64,000 nt of DNA, taken from NCBI RefSeq assembly GCF_000210895.1, contig NC_015964.1, positions 1,261,501 through 1,325,500 on the forward strand, in the 5' to 3' direction. The translations under genes were made by a program, and so were the position numbers. The notes under the pieces are model-generated. The model had not been told where the DNA came from. It did not search any database and saw only the letters and a program-made list of their open reading frames with translations. This DNA is from Haemophilus parainfluenzae T3T1. Lineage in GTDB: Bacteria; Pseudomonadota; Gammaproteobacteria; Enterobacterales; Pasteurellaceae. Positions 45,621-55,466 of the stretch are shown here, piece after piece. How positions within the stretch are numbered: the first letter of the stretch is position 1; each line of letters opens with the position of its first letter.

Positions 45621-45664
45621 AAACCTATGATGAATAAGAAATCATCATAGGTTTTCTTTTTTTG
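45621..45664 (+). terminator. Terminator of the rnfH-roxA-xseA unit
   Basis: AACCTATGATG and CATCATAGGTT form a perfect 11-bp stem with a 10-base loop, followed by a T-rich run. Confidence 0.88.
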
Positions 45665-45760
45665 TGACCGGCTTCAAAGTTTCGACAAAAAAATAGAGGG
45701 TTCAGTTTTTTTTATTTTTTTATGGGAGTATTATGCGACCTCGATACTAGGAGAGTAATG

Positions 45761-46384
45761 ATGTCAGAAATTCAACAGTTTAGTCAGCATGATATAGAAG
45801 TTCTTAATGAAGAAACTGTTTATAAAGGTTTTTTTACACTTAAGAAAGTACAGTTCAAACACAAACTTTTTGCCGGTGGCGAAAGTGGTGTCGTAACACG
45901 AGAGTTGTTGGTAAAAGGTGCCGCCTCTGCCGTGATTGCTTACGATCCGAAAGAAGATTCGGTGGTTTTGGTGGAACAAGTACGCATTGGTGCATATCAA
46001 CCTGGTTCTGCTCGTTCTCCTTGGTTATTAGAATTGATCGCCGGGATGGTAGAAGAGGGGGAACAACCTGAAGAGGTCGCTTTGCGTGAAAGTGAAGAGG
46101 AAGCAGGCGTATCTGTTCAAGATCTTACACATTGTTTAAGCGTGTGGGATAGCCCGGGCGGTATCGTCGAACGTATTCATTTGTTTGTCGGTCGAGTAGA
46201 TAGCTCAAAAGCCAAGGGACTTCATGGTTTAGCTGAAGAGAATGAAGACATCCGTGTTCATGTGGTGAAACGTGAGCAAGCCTATCAATGGATGTGTGAT
46301 GGCAAAATTGATAATGGCATTGCAGTAATGGGCTTGCAATGGCTTCAATTAAATTACGCCCAATTGCAGCAACGCTGGCAATAG
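45761..46384 (+). CDS. nudF: ADP-ribose pyrophosphatase NudF
   Basis: Hydrolyses ADP-ribose to AMP and ribose-5-phosphate. The 207-residue protein has the Nudix box from AGMVEEGEQ to RESEEEAGV, in which the essential Gly, REx2EE and Gly are present. The double ATG (45758/45761) follows AGGAG, and spacing favours the second. It is followed after 7 bases by cpdA, a pair also linked in E. coli. Confidence 0.92.
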   Translation: MSEIQQFSQHDIEVLNEETVYKGFFTLKKVQFKHKLFAGGESGVVTRELLVKGAASAVIAYDPKEDSVVLVEQVRIGAYQPGSARSPWLLELIAGMVEEGEQPEEVALRESEEEAGVSVQDLTHCLSVWDSPGGIVERIHLFVGRVDSSKAKGLHGLAEENEDIRVHVVKREQAYQWMCDGKIDNGIAVMGLQWLQLNYAQLQQRWQ

Positions 46385-46391
46385 GAGTCCC

Positions 46392-47216
46392 ATGAACAAT
46401 AGATTTGAATACGAACCTGCGAGTGAAGTTGTCAAATTATTACAAATTACCGATCCTCATTTGTTTAGAGATACAAGCAAAGACTTATTAGGTATCAACA
46501 CGCACGAAAGTTTTTCTCAGGTGTTAAAAGAAATTCAGTTGGAGCCTTTTGAGTACGATGTCGTGCTTGCAACAGGGGATTTGGTACAAGATAGTAGCGA
46601 CGAAGGCTATCTGCGATTTGTTGAAATGGTTAAACCGTTAAATAAGTCAGTATTTTGGCTTCCGGGTAACCATGATTTTCAACCTAAAATGGTCGAGCAT
46701 TTAAGCCAATCGCCTATTAATGCGTCAAAACATTTACTTCTAGGCAAACATTGGCAAGTGATTTTGTTAGATAGCCAAGTATCCGGTGTGCCTCATGGTG
46801 AATTGAGTGCTTATCAGTTAGATTGGTTAAAAACAAAATTAGCGGAAAATCCAGCACGTCATAGCTTAGTCGTATTGCATCATCATTTATTACCAACGAA
46901 TTCAGCATGGCTTGATCAGCATAACTTGCGTAATGCACATGGCTTCTCAGCCGTTCTTGCTCAATTCAACAATGTAAAAGGGATTTTATACGGGCATATT
47001 CATCAGCAGGTTGATGGCTATTGGCAGGGTTATCAAACCATGGCAACGCCAGCGACTTGTATTCAATTTAAGCCGGATAGCAATCATTTTGCGTTAGATA
47101 CCTTACAACCAGGTTGGCGTGAAATTGAGCTACACCCAGATGGACGAATTGAAACGAGAGTAAAACGAATCAAACAAAAAACATTCCTACCCAATATGGA
47201 GGAAGAAGGATACTAA
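46392..47216 (+). CDS. cpdA: 3',5'-cAMP phosphodiesterase CpdA
   Basis: Degrades cAMP and so limits CRP activity, which in Haemophilus also governs competence. The 274-residue metallophosphoesterase shows ITDPHLF, ATGDLVQDS, LPGNHDFQP, LHHHLLP and GHIHQQ, the full set of metal ligands. It is co-transcribed with nudF and ends in an uptake-sequence terminator. Confidence 0.93.
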   Translation: MNNRFEYEPASEVVKLLQITDPHLFRDTSKDLLGINTHESFSQVLKEIQLEPFEYDVVLATGDLVQDSSDEGYLRFVEMVKPLNKSVFWLPGNHDFQPKMVEHLSQSPINASKHLLLGKHWQVILLDSQVSGVPHGELSAYQLDWLKTKLAENPARHSLVVLHHHLLPTNSAWLDQHNLRNAHGFSAVLAQFNNVKGILYGHIHQQVDGYWQGYQTMATPATCIQFKPDSNHFALDTLQPGWREIELHPDGRIETRVKRIKQKTFLPNMEEEGY

Positions 47217-47218
47217 AC

Positions 47219-47259
47219 AAAGTGCGGTTAAAATTTAGATGATTTTAACCGCACTTTTT
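47219..47259 (+). terminator. Inverted uptake-sequence terminator after cpdA
   Basis: AAAGTGCGGTTAAAAT pairs with ATTTTAACCGCACTTT around a short loop and is followed by a T-tract. Confidence 0.88.
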
Positions 47260-47366
47260 CTATACCGAAATAGGTAAAAGTCCATTTTACACTAGCCAGA
47301 ATTGCCACAAATCTGTACAATAGCCGACCGATTTTATCTTTTTACTAATCTTTATTTTTAAGCAAT

Positions 47367-48791
47367 ATGACGCAAAAATTACATATTAAAACATGGGGCT
47401 GTCAGATGAATGAGTATGATTCATCAAAAATGGCCGATCTTCTCTTAAATACACATGGTTTGGAATTAACTGATATTCCAGAAGAAGCAGATGTGTTACT
47501 TCTTAACACCTGTTCTATCCGTGAAAAAGCACAAGAAAAAGTGTTCCATCAGTTAGGTCGTTGGAAAGAATTAAAAAAACAAAATCCAAACTTAGTGATT
47601 GGTGTGGGCGGTTGTGTGGCTTCACAAGAAGGTGAGCATATTCGTCATCGTGCGCCTTATGTGGATATTGTATTTGGTCCGCAAACTTTACATCGTTTGC
47701 CTGAAATGATTAACCAAATTCGTGGCGGTAAAAGTTCGGTGGTGGATGTGAGTTTCCCTGAAATTGAGAAATTTGACCGTTTACCGGAACCTCGTGCAGA
47801 AGGTCCAACTGCGTTTGTGTCCATTATGGAAGGCTGTAATAAATATTGTACTTACTGTGTGGTGCCTTATACCCGTGGTGAAGAAGTGAGCCGTCCTGTT
47901 GATGATGTGTTATTTGAAATTGCGCAGTTGGCAGAGCAAGGTGTACGTGAAATTAATTTATTAGGCCAAAACGTAAACGCATATCGCGGCCCGACATTTG
48001 ATGGTGGTATTTGTACATTTGCAGAATTATTACGTTTAGTGGCATCTATTGATGGTATCGACCGTTTGCGTTTTACCACCAGCCACCCAATCGAATTTAC
48101 TGATGATATTATTGATGTGTATCGTGATACGCCTGAGTTGGTAGACTTCGTACACTTACCAGTACAAGCTGGTTCAGACCGTATTTTAACCATGATGAAA
48201 CGGGGTCATACCGCGTTAGAATATAAATCAATCATTCGTAAATTACGTGCAGTGCGTCCAAATATTCAAATCAGCTCAGATTTCATTGTTGGCTTCCCAG
48301 GTGAAACCAAGGAAGAGTTTGAACAAACGATGAACCTGATCGCGCAAGTGAATTTTGATATGAGCTTCAGCTTTATCTATTCTGCACGTCCAGGCACACC
48401 TGCAGCAGATATGCCAGATGATGTTACTGAAGAAGAGAAAAAACAACGTCTCTATCTTTTACAAGAGCGTATCAACCAACAAGCTGCACAATATAGTCGC
48501 CGTATGCTTGGTACAGAGCAACGTGTATTGGTAGAAGGGCCGTCTAAGAAAGATATTATGGAATTAACAGGACGTACTGAAAACAATCGTATTGTGAATT
48601 TCCAAGGCTCACCAGATATGATTGGTAAGTTTGTCGATATCAAGATTACCGATGTTTATACTAACTCTCTACGTGGTGAAGTGGTGCGTACTGAAGACCA
48701 AATGGGATTACGTATTGCACAATCTCCACAAGAAGTGATGAACCGTACTCGTAAAGAAGATGAATTAGGTGTAGGACGTTATCACGGCTAA
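47367..48791 (+). CDS. miaB: tRNA-2-methylthio-N6-dimethylallyladenosine synthase MiaB
   Basis: A radical-SAM methylthiotransferase acting on A37 of tRNAs reading UNN codons. The 474-residue protein has three N-terminal cluster cysteines ([27 protein letters not shown]), the radical-SAM motif CNKYCTYC, and a C-terminal TRAM domain ([17 protein letters not shown]). A single gene with its own terminator. Confidence 0.97.
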   Translation: MTQKLHIKTWGCQMNEYDSSKMADLLLNTHGLELTDIPEEADVLLLNTCSIREKAQEKVFHQLGRWKELKKQNPNLVIGVGGCVASQEGEHIRHRAPYVDIVFGPQTLHRLPEMINQIRGGKSSVVDVSFPEIEKFDRLPEPRAEGPTAFVSIMEGCNKYCTYCVVPYTRGEEVSRPVDDVLFEIAQLAEQGVREINLLGQNVNAYRGPTFDGGICTFAELLRLVASIDGIDRLRFTTSHPIEFTDDIIDVYRDTPELVDFVHLPVQAGSDRILTMMKRGHTALEYKSIIRKLRAVRPNIQISSDFIVGFPGETKEEFEQTMNLIAQVNFDMSFSFIYSARPGTPAADMPDDVTEEEKKQRLYLLQERINQQAAQYSRRMLGTEQRVLVEGPSKKDIMELTGRTENNRIVNFQGSPDMIGKFVDIKITDVYTNSLRGEVVRTEDQMGLRIAQSPQEVMNRTRKEDELGVGRYHG

Positions 48792-48816
48792 TCATTTAAA
48801 GTGAATATGGATAAGT

Positions 48817-48844
48817 AACCGTACGAGAGTGCGGTTATTTTTTT
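48817..48844 (+). terminator. Terminator of miaB
   Basis: AACCGTAC and GTGCGGTT form an 8-bp stem (one T-G pair) with a GAGA loop and a run of seven or more Ts. The right arm is the 3' part of an uptake core. Confidence 0.8.
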
Positions 48845-48897
48845 ATATGTTTTTAGAAAAAGAGAGTAGGAAAGTCTTTATCCTAAATTTTAGGCAT

Positions 48898-48920
48898 AAA
48901 AAAACACCCGTTAAGGTGCT
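48898..48920 (-). terminator. Terminator of the Gly-Leu-Lys tRNA unit
   Basis: CACC and GGTG form a short stem, followed on the minus strand by seven Ts, 10 bases beyond the tRNA-Lys 3' end. The stem is short, hence moderate confidence. Confidence 0.55.
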
Positions 48921-48929
48921 GATTTAAAG

Positions 48930-49005
48930 TGGTGGGTCGTGAAGGATTCGAACCTTCGACCAACGGATTAAAAGTCCGCTGCTCTACCGACTGAGCTAAC
49001 GACCC
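48930..49005 (-). tRNA. tRNA-Lys (TTT)
   Basis: A 76-nt cloverleaf on the minus strand with 5' GGGTCGTTAGCTCAG, anticodon TTT (GGACTTTTAATCC), T-loop GGTTCGAATC and encoded CCA. The acceptor ends pair (GGGTCGT with ACGACCC). Confidence 0.97.
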
Positions 49006-49023
49006 ACTGGTACAATTTTGAAA

Positions 49024-49110
49024 TGGTGCCCGAAGCCAGACTTGAACTGGCACGCCTCGAAAGGCGAGGGATTTTAAATCCCTTGTGTCTACCGATTCCA
49101 CCACTCGGGC
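49024..49110 (-). tRNA. tRNA-Leu (TAA)
   Basis: An 87-nt class II tRNA with a long variable arm, 5' GCCCGAGTGGTGG, anticodon TAA (GGGATTTAAAATCCC) and encoded CCA. It is the middle gene of a three-tRNA cluster. Confidence 0.97.
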
Positions 49111-49114
49111 AAAT

Positions 49115-49190
<76 letters not shown>

Positions 49191-49295
49191 GTTTGCTTGT
49201 TGCCAAACAACGGGGCGTATTTTACGGATTTATCGTATTGTGTCAAATAAAATTCGTAAAAAAGTTTTTGATTGGTTAAAAATAATTCAAAAACA

Positions 49296-49323
49296 AAAGG
49301 TGCGATTAAAATAACCGCACCTT
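49296..49323 (-). terminator. Terminator of pgsA, degenerate uptake pair
   Basis: AAAGGTGCG and CGCACCTTT form a 9-bp stem around an A+T-rich loop. The arms look like uptake signals altered symmetrically (GGTGCG for GTGCGG). Confidence 0.7.
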
Positions 49324-49344
49324 TCATTTAAAATTTAGCCAATT

Positions 49345-49902
49345 CTATAATTCAATGTTATCTAACAAGCTGCCTTTGGCTGCTTTTAAGTATTGGAGCA
49401 TAGACCAAACCGTTAAAATCGCAGCTAAATAGAGCAATATAATTGCCAGCGTTTCCATATACACATTATATCGCCAGAGTAATCCACCTAAAGCGAGCAT
49501 TTGAGAGGTGGTTTTCACTTTTCCTAGCCATGAAACGGCCACTTTATTACGTTCACCTAATTCAGCCATCCATTCGCGTAAAGCAGAGATAATGATTTCA
49601 CGAGAAATCATGATAATCGCTGGAATAGTAATCCAGAAAGAATGTTGATATTCCACAATTAATACAAGTGCGGTAATAACCATCACTTTATCAGCTACAG
49701 GATCAAGGAAAGCACCGAAACGGGTTGTTTGTTTTAATTTTCGTGCGAGATAGCCATCAAACCAGTCGGTGACACCGGCAATAAAGAAAATGAGCGTTGT
49801 AATAAAAGGAGCAGAAGGGATTGGTAAATAAAATGCCACGACGAAGAATGGGATTAAAATCACTCGGAGAATCGTCAGAAAAATAGGAATATTATATTTC
49901 AT
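49345..49902 (-). CDS. pgsA: Phosphatidylglycerophosphate synthase
   Basis: Makes phosphatidylglycerophosphate from CDP-diacylglycerol and glycerol-3-phosphate in the inner membrane. The start at 49902 ([21 protein letters not shown]) agrees with the family and gives 185 residues. The CDP-alcohol phosphotransferase motif is visible as [27 protein letters not shown]. The ATG 12 codons upstream has no better ribosome binding site and would be partly encoded by an uptake sequence. Confidence 0.93.
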   Translation of the reverse strand: MKYNIPIFLTILRVILIPFFVVAFYLPIPSAPFITTLIFFIAGVTDWFDGYLARKLKQTTRFGAFLDPVADKVMVITALVLIVEYQHSFWITIPAIIMISREIIISALREWMAELGERNKVAVSWLGKVKTTSQMLALGGLLWRYNVYMETLAIILLYLAAILTVWSMLQYLKAAKGSLLDNIEL

Positions 49903-49960
49903 AAAAAATAACCGCACTTTGGTTAAAGATACGCTCATTCTAAAGGATCTACAAAAATAA

Positions 49961-49985
49961 AAAAAGCCACTTAATGTGGCTTTTT
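49961..49985 (-). terminator. Terminator of the peroxiredoxin gene
   Basis: AAAAAGCCAC and GTGGCTTTTT form a 10-bp stem around TTAAT, with T-tracts on both strands. Confidence 0.88.
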
Positions 49986-49993
49986 CTTAAAAA

Positions 49994-50596
49994 TTAAAGT
50001 TTGTCAGCGTTTTGTTTCAAGTATTTAGCAACACCTTCAGGGCTGTCTTTCATACCTTCTTTGCCTTTTTCCCATTGAGCAGGGCAAACTTCACCGTGTT
50101 CTTCGTGGAATTGTAATGCATCTACCATACGTAACATTTCATCGATGTTACGACCTAATGGTAAGTCATTAACCACTTGGTGACGAACAACGCCGTTTTT
50201 GTCAATTAAGAATGAACCACGTAACGCAACACCTTCTTCAGGGTGTTCGATACCGTATGCTTTAGCGATTTCGTGTTTAACGTCGGCAGCTAATGCATAT
50301 TTAACTGCACCGATACCGCCGTTTTCAGTTGGGGTATTACGCCATGCATTGTGAGTGAATTCTGAGTCGATAGATACACCAACAACTTCAACACCACGTT
50401 TTTTGAACTCTTCGTAACGGTGGTCGAATGCGATTAACTCAGATGGGCAAACGAAAGTAAAGTCTAATGGATAGAAGAATAATACTGCCGCTTTACCATT
50501 GATGTGTTTCTTGAAATTGAAGTTATTAACGATTTCTCCGTTGCCTAAAACTGCAGCGCAAGTAAAATCTGGAGCTTGACGAGTTACTAATACCAT
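49994..50596 (-). CDS. Typical 2-Cys peroxiredoxin (AhpC/TSA family)
   Basis: Reduces hydrogen peroxide and organic peroxides using thioredoxin. With the start at 50596 (MVLVTRQAPDF) it has 200 residues. The peroxidatic Cys50 is in LDFTFVCPSEL and the resolving Cys in HGEVCPAQW near residue 170. The first ATG (50602) is too close to the AGGAA box, and the second is at the right distance. It is divergent from metC. A match for an OxyR site was not recognised. Confidence 0.9.
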   Translation of the reverse strand: MVLVTRQAPDFTCAAVLGNGEIVNNFNFKKHINGKAAVLFFYPLDFTFVCPSELIAFDHRYEEFKKRGVEVVGVSIDSEFTHNAWRNTPTENGGIGAVKYALAADVKHEIAKAYGIEHPEEGVALRGSFLIDKNGVVRHQVVNDLPLGRNIDEMLRMVDALQFHEEHGEVCPAQWEKGKEGMKDSPEGVAKYLKQNADKL

Positions 50597-50737
50597 AGTC
50601 ATAATTCCTATATGAAAGTTAATAAAAATTTTGCGGATGCAAAAAGTCGCCGATTATTTTAAGAAAATTAACCGCACTTTAACAGCTGTTTTTATCTATT
50701 GAATTAATTAATATTGTCTAAGTTACAGGTGAAATAT

Positions 50738-51928
50738 ATGTCAGAACATCATACCTTATCGACCACACTGGTTCATGCAGGGCGTAAAAAGCGCTTTACT
50801 CAAGGTTCTGTTAACCCCGTGGTTCAGCGTGCATCTTCTTTAGTATTTGAAACTATTGCAGATAAAAAACATTGTACAAAAAATCGTTACAAGGGTGAAC
50901 TTTTCTACGGTCGTCGTGGCACGTTAACACACTTTGCACTTCAGGATTTAATGTGTGAAATGGAAGGCGGAGCTGGTTGTTACCTTTATCCTTGTGGCGC
51001 TGCAGCGGTAACAAATGCTATTTTATCCTTTGTGGAAACAGGCGATCATGTCTTAATGACAGGGGCTGCCTATGAGCCGACACAAGATTTTTGTAATGTA
51101 ATTTTGAAAAAAATGCATATTGATACGACCTATTATGATCCCATGATAAGCGCAGATGTTGCCAAACTCGTGCAGCCAAATACGAAAGTTTTATTTTTAG
51201 AGTCGCCAAGCTCTTTAACGATGGAAGTACCTGATATTCCTGCGATTGTTAAAGCGGTTCGAGAAGTAAGCCCTGAAATCGTCGTTATGATCGATAATAC
51301 ATGGGCAGGGGGCGTACTATTCAAAGCGTTAGAACACGATATTGATATCTCTATTCAAGCAGGGACCAAATATTTAGTGGGGCATTCTGATATTATGATT
51401 GGTACTGCTGTGGCTAATGCACGTACTTGGGATAAATTGCGCGAGCATTCTTATTTAATGGGACAAATGGTTGATGCAGATTCCGCTTATACGACAGCTC
51501 GTGGCATTCGCACCTTAGGTGTACGATTAAAACAACATCATGAAAGTAGTTTAAAAATCGCCAAATGGTTGAGTGAACAACCCCAAGTTAAAGCAGTGTA
51601 TCATCCTGCGTTACCAAGCTGTCCAGGTCATGAAAACTTTAAGCGTGACTTTACCGGCGCAAGCGGTTTATTCTCTTTTGAATTACATAAACGTTTAAAC
51701 GATGAAGAGCTTGCCGCCTTTATGGATCATTTTGAGCTTTTCACAATGGCTTATTCTTGGGGGGGGTTTGAATCGCTCATTTTATGTAATCAACCAGAAG
51801 AAATTGCGAAAATTCGCCCAGGTATTGAGCGTAAATTAACAGGTTCATTAATTCGTGTGCATATTGGATTTGAAGACACGGATGAATTAATTGCCGATCT
51901 TCAAGCAGGCTTTGACCGAATCAAATAA
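50738..51928 (+). CDS. metC: Cystathionine beta-lyase
   Basis: Converts cystathionine to homocysteine in methionine synthesis. The 396-residue PLP enzyme of the Cys/Met family has [13 protein letters not shown], the PLP-lysine motif [14 protein letters not shown] and the C-terminal block [10 protein letters not shown]. The start at 50738 ([17 protein letters not shown]) follows AGGTGA. A run of eight Gs inside the gene (51769-51776, codons W-G-G) could slip during replication. No MetJ operator was seen upstream, unlike metK. Confidence 0.93.
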   Translation: MSEHHTLSTTLVHAGRKKRFTQGSVNPVVQRASSLVFETIADKKHCTKNRYKGELFYGRRGTLTHFALQDLMCEMEGGAGCYLYPCGAAAVTNAILSFVETGDHVLMTGAAYEPTQDFCNVILKKMHIDTTYYDPMISADVAKLVQPNTKVLFLESPSSLTMEVPDIPAIVKAVREVSPEIVVMIDNTWAGGVLFKALEHDIDISIQAGTKYLVGHSDIMIGTAVANARTWDKLREHSYLMGQMVDADSAYTTARGIRTLGVRLKQHHESSLKIAKWLSEQPQVKAVYHPALPSCPGHENFKRDFTGASGLFSFELHKRLNDEELAAFMDHFELFTMAYSWGGFESLILCNQPEEIAKIRPGIERKLTGSLIRVHIGFEDTDELIADLQAGFDRIK

Positions 51929-51933
51929 GAAAG

Positions 51934-51957
51934 AGGGCTGTTTATGTAAACAGCCCT
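51934..51957 (+). terminator. Terminator of metC
   Basis: AGGGCTGTTTA and TAAACAGCCCT form an 11-bp stem just after the metC stop. Confidence 0.88.
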
Positions 51958-52019
51958 TATTTACTCAATCTTTGAGTTGATTTATCATAGTCAGCATTTT
52001 TAGCAACTAGAGAAGAACA

Positions 52020-53375
52020 ATGAAACATATTCATATTTTAGGCATCTGCGGGACCTTTATGGGCGGTGTCGCGATGATTGCCAAACAAATGGGCTATAAA
52101 GTAACAGGTTCCGATACCAATGTTTACCCACCGATGAGCACTTTTTTACAAGAGCAGGGCATTGAAATTATTCCCAATTATGATGTGGCTCAACTTCAGC
52201 CTGCACCCGATATGGTGATTGTCGGAAATGCCATGAAACGTGGTAATCCTTGCGTGGAATATGTTTTAGATAATGCCTTGCCTTACACATCAGGTCCACA
52301 ATGGTTACACGACCATTTATTGCGTAATCGTTGGGTGTTAGCAGTTTCAGGTACACATGGTAAAACCACAACAACGGGTATGTTGGCCTGGATTTTAGAA
52401 CAAAATGGGTTAAAACCAGGTTTCCTAATCGGTGGTATTGCGGGGAATTTTGGTACATCTGCTCGTTTAGGGGAAAGCGAGTTCTTCGTGATTGAAGCGG
52501 ATGAGTACGATACGGCGTTCTTTGACAAACGTTCTAAATTTGTACATTACAATCCGAAAACTTTGATCATTAACAATATCAGCTTCGATCATGCTGATAT
52601 CTTCGATGATCTTCATGCGATCCAGCGTCAATTCCATCATATGATCCGAACTATTCCTTCTACAGGACGTGTTCTTTCTTTTGCTGATGAGCAGAGTGTA
52701 AAAGAAACGCTCAATATGGGTTGTTGGTCAGAACAGCAATTTATCGGTAAAGATAAAGAATGGTTTGCGGAACGTATTACCAATGATTGTTCAGAATTTG
52801 CTGTATTCCATCACGGTAAAAAAGTGGCTGAAGTGAAATGGAATATTGTCGGACAGCACAATATGCACAATGCGTTAATGGCGATTGTGGCGGCTTACCA
52901 TGCGGGTATCAAAATTGAAGATGCATGTCAGGCATTGGGCAGCTTTATCAATGCAAAACGTCGTTTAGAAGTGAAGGGGGAAGTAAACGGTATTACGGTT
53001 TATGATGACTTCGCTCACCATCCAGAAGCCATTCTGGCGACACTTACTGCGTTGCGTGATAAAGTAGGTGGTGGCGTACGTATTCTTGCCGTATTAGAGC
53101 CTCGTTCAAACACCATGAAAATGGGCGTACATAAAGATGAAATTGCGCCAGCGCTTGGACGTGCTGATGCGGTATTTATGTTACAACCAGATAATATTCC
53201 ATGGGATGTGGCTGAAATTGCGGGACAATGTGTACAACCGGCACATTACACTGGAAGCGTTGATAAATTAGTCGATATGATTGTGGCAGAAGCGAAACCA
53301 AGGGATCAGATTCTTGTGATGTCAAATGGTAGCTTTGGTGGAATTCATCAAAAGATTTTAGATCGATTAAAATAA
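52020..53375 (+). CDS. mpl: Murein tripeptide ligase Mpl
   Basis: Recycles murein tripeptide by joining it to UDP-MurNAc. The 451-residue Mur ligase has the N-terminal HILGICGTFMGGVAMIAKQ, ATP-binding SGTHGKTTTTGML, VIEADEYDTAFFDKRSKF and the C-terminal VYDDFAHHPEAI. The short C-terminus and the FMGG variant separate it from MurC. It ends in an uptake-sequence terminator. Confidence 0.95.
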   Translation: MKHIHILGICGTFMGGVAMIAKQMGYKVTGSDTNVYPPMSTFLQEQGIEIIPNYDVAQLQPAPDMVIVGNAMKRGNPCVEYVLDNALPYTSGPQWLHDHLLRNRWVLAVSGTHGKTTTTGMLAWILEQNGLKPGFLIGGIAGNFGTSARLGESEFFVIEADEYDTAFFDKRSKFVHYNPKTLIINNISFDHADIFDDLHAIQRQFHHMIRTIPSTGRVLSFADEQSVKETLNMGCWSEQQFIGKDKEWFAERITNDCSEFAVFHHGKKVAEVKWNIVGQHNMHNALMAIVAAYHAGIKIEDACQALGSFINAKRRLEVKGEVNGITVYDDFAHHPEAILATLTALRDKVGGGVRILAVLEPRSNTMKMGVHKDEIAPALGRADAVFMLQPDNIPWDVAEIAGQCVQPAHYTGSVDKLVDMIVAEAKPRDQILVMSNGSFGGIHQKILDRLK

Positions 53376-53384
53376 TCTCAATGC

Positions 53385-53426
53385 AAAGTGCGGTCAAAAA
53401 TGAGGGTGTTTTTGACCGCACTTTTT
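53385..53426 (+). terminator. Inverted uptake-sequence terminator after mpl
   Basis: AAAGTGCGGTCAAAAA pairs with TTTTTGACCGCACTTT around an 8-base loop, followed by Ts. The next gene starts 24 bases later. Confidence 0.88.
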
Positions 53427-53449
53427 ATCATCAAAAATAAGGAAATAGC

Positions 53450-53956
53450 ATGGCTGATCCACATATTCAATCTCCAATGGATGTTTGGGATAAACTCACC
53501 GTCATTATTTATCGTACAGGTTTTGTCATTGCGGCATTTAGCATCTTGACTTTAACTTGGTATCCTCAACAGGCTCAAATTGCCGTGTTGATTGCGGCAA
53601 CTTGTTGTGCGTCATCCCTTCATATTTATTTAAAACATTTCCGCTTAACATTCCAATTTGCCACCTGGCTTGCACTTTTATGTGCGCTTTTAGGTTGGCA
53701 TGAATTAGCGTTAGGTGGCGCATTGGTCACACTGGGCGGTTTATGCTTTAAAGAATACTTCTGTTTTAGAGTACCGCTATTAAATTTACAACCTGCATTT
53801 GTCGCTGCACTTTGGTTTGCTTGGGTATTTGAAGGAGGTTGGATTGCCCGAATTTTGTCGGTGATCGTTGGGGGATTATTATTGATTCTTGCGGTTCAAA
53901 AATGGCGAATGCCATTGCATTTTGATATTGGCGATAAAACAAAGTATCAAATCTAA
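53450..53956 (+). CDS. DUF2301-family integral membrane protein
   Basis: A 168-residue protein with about six hydrophobic helices and the block GGLCFKEYFCFRVPLLNLQPAF characteristic of DUF2301. Function unknown. An AAGGAAA box precedes the ATG. It probably has its own promoter or is read through from mpl. Confidence 0.75.
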   Translation: MADPHIQSPMDVWDKLTVIIYRTGFVIAAFSILTLTWYPQQAQIAVLIAATCCASSLHIYLKHFRLTFQFATWLALLCALLGWHELALGGALVTLGGLCFKEYFCFRVPLLNLQPAFVAALWFAWVFEGGWIARILSVIVGGLLLILAVQKWRMPLHFDIGDKTKYQI

Positions 53957-54035
53957 TAAGATTGATAGATAAAGGCATAATGTTTCACGACATGTGCCTT
54001 TTTATTTCGATTCAATTTTATCTTTATCTAAAAAC

Positions 54036-54063
54036 GAAAAAAGCACCGAAATTTCGGTGCTTT
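54036..54063 (-). terminator. Terminator of the initiator tRNA gene
   Basis: AAGCACCGAAA (54041-54051) and TTTCGGTGCTT (54052-54062) are exact inverses, giving a stem of at least 9 bp, with six Ts on the minus strand just after the tRNA. Confidence 0.88.
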
Positions 54064-54069
54064 GTAATT

Positions 54070-54146
54070 TGGTTGCGGGGGCCGGATTTGAACCGACGGC
54101 CTTCGGGTTATGAGCCCGACGAGCTACCAAGCTGCTCCACCCCGCG
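54070..54146 (-). tRNA. Initiator tRNA-fMet (CAT)
   Basis: A 77-nt tRNA on the minus strand with anticodon CAT. It is the initiator, not elongator Met: the 5' base is C facing A at position 72 (unpaired end), and three G-C pairs (GGG/CCC) close the anticodon stem. The T-loop is GGTTCAAATCC and CCA is encoded. Confidence 0.96.
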
Positions 54147-54338
54147 TCTGATGGCGCGTAATATACTCGTTTCAAAAATTATTGCAAGATTTAAACTGAA
54201 TTTGACTTTCCGTTTGTTAAGAAAATAAACAAAATGAATATTAATTAACCATTTTATGAAATAGTGCTAGTCCTCAAAGGGAATTTTTGATAGCGTATGC
54301 AACTTTGTATTGAGTTAGTTTAATTTAGGAAAATAAGA
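54147..54338. other. Intergenic region before mltA
   Basis: No gene or convincing hairpin is visible. It should hold the divergent promoters of the initiator tRNA and mltA, but I cannot place them with confidence. Confidence 0.4.
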
Positions 54339-55466
54339 ATGAAATTTCGTCAAAATCTCGCTGTAAAAATGCTCTCTGTAATGGCGGCAGTTTCGGTGCT
54401 TGCGTCATGTGGTTCAGCACCAAGTAAAGTCTCTTCTAAAAATAATTCTAGCTTGCCGCGTACAGCAACGGGCGATGATCCACAAAAATTTGGGGCAAAG
54501 TATAGCGGACGTACTTATCAACAAGCTATTTTAAGCCCTGTGGCTTCTGTGGATAACAAAAGTGCGGTTGTAAACCAAGGTGATTTTTTAACACAGCTCT
54601 CTAACGTGCGTGGCTACTCAAGCTCAATTACCAATCGCTTTGCTGCGAATTATGGCAAAATCACAAACTGGGTGCTTGCAGGAGCAAATGTAAATGAATT
54701 AGCACAATACGGCATTAACCCTCAAATTATGAAAGGTTTTGATGGTTATCAAAACGTCTTGATGACGGGATATTATTCGCCGGTTATTCATGCTCGCCGC
54801 ACTGCACAAGGCAAATACCAATACCCAATTTATGCGATGCCAAGTTATAAACGTTATAGTCGTGCGGAAATTTACAATGGTGCATTGGCAGGGAAGGGCT
54901 TAGAGCTTGCTTATAGTGATTCAATGATGGATAACTTCTTACTTGGCGTACAGGGGAGTGGTTATGTTGATTACGGCGATGGTAATTTAAATTATTTAGC
55001 CTATGCGGGGCAAAATGGTTATAAATATCAAGCGGTTGGTCGTTTGTTAGTAGAAGATGGTGAAATTCCAAAAGAAAAAATGTCTATTCAAGCGATTCGT
55101 GAATGGGGGAAAGCAAACCCATCTCGCGTACGAGAATTGTTAGAACGTAATCCATCTTATGTTTTCTTTAAAAACGATCCAACAGGTAAAGTGAAAGGTT
55201 CTGCAGGTGTGCCTTTAGTGCCAATGGCTGCTGTTGCTTCTGATCGCAATGTCATTCCTTCTGGAACCGTATTATTGGTTGAAGTACCTGATATTGATAA
55301 TGAGGGTAACTGGATGGGCACACACAAATTACACTTAATGGTGGCACTTGATGTGGGCGGAGCAGTAAATGGTCACCACTTTGATTTATACCGTGGTATT
55401 GGCGATCAAGCGGGTCACATCGCTGGTTTATCAAAACACTATGGACGCGTTTGGGTTCTACAATAA
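54339..55466 (+). CDS. mltA: Membrane-bound lytic murein transglycosylase A
   Basis: Cleaves peptidoglycan glycan strands to anhydromuropeptides at the outer membrane. The 375-residue lipoprotein has the lipobox LASC (Cys24). The MltA domain (NVLMTGYYSPVIHARR) is followed by the 3D domain with catalytic Asp (ALDVGGAVNGHHFDLYRG). Its stop overlaps the tcdA start (TAATG), so the genes are coupled. Confidence 0.95.
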   Translation: MKFRQNLAVKMLSVMAAVSVLASCGSAPSKVSSKNNSSLPRTATGDDPQKFGAKYSGRTYQQAILSPVASVDNKSAVVNQGDFLTQLSNVRGYSSSITNRFAANYGKITNWVLAGANVNELAQYGINPQIMKGFDGYQNVLMTGYYSPVIHARRTAQGKYQYPIYAMPSYKRYSRAEIYNGALAGKGLELAYSDSMMDNFLLGVQGSGYVDYGDGNLNYLAYAGQNGYKYQAVGRLLVEDGEIPKEKMSIQAIREWGKANPSRVRELLERNPSYVFFKNDPTGKVKGSAGVPLVPMAAVASDRNVIPSGTVLLVEVPDIDNEGNWMGTHKLHLMVALDVGGAVNGHHFDLYRGIGDQAGHIAGLSKHYGRVWVLQ

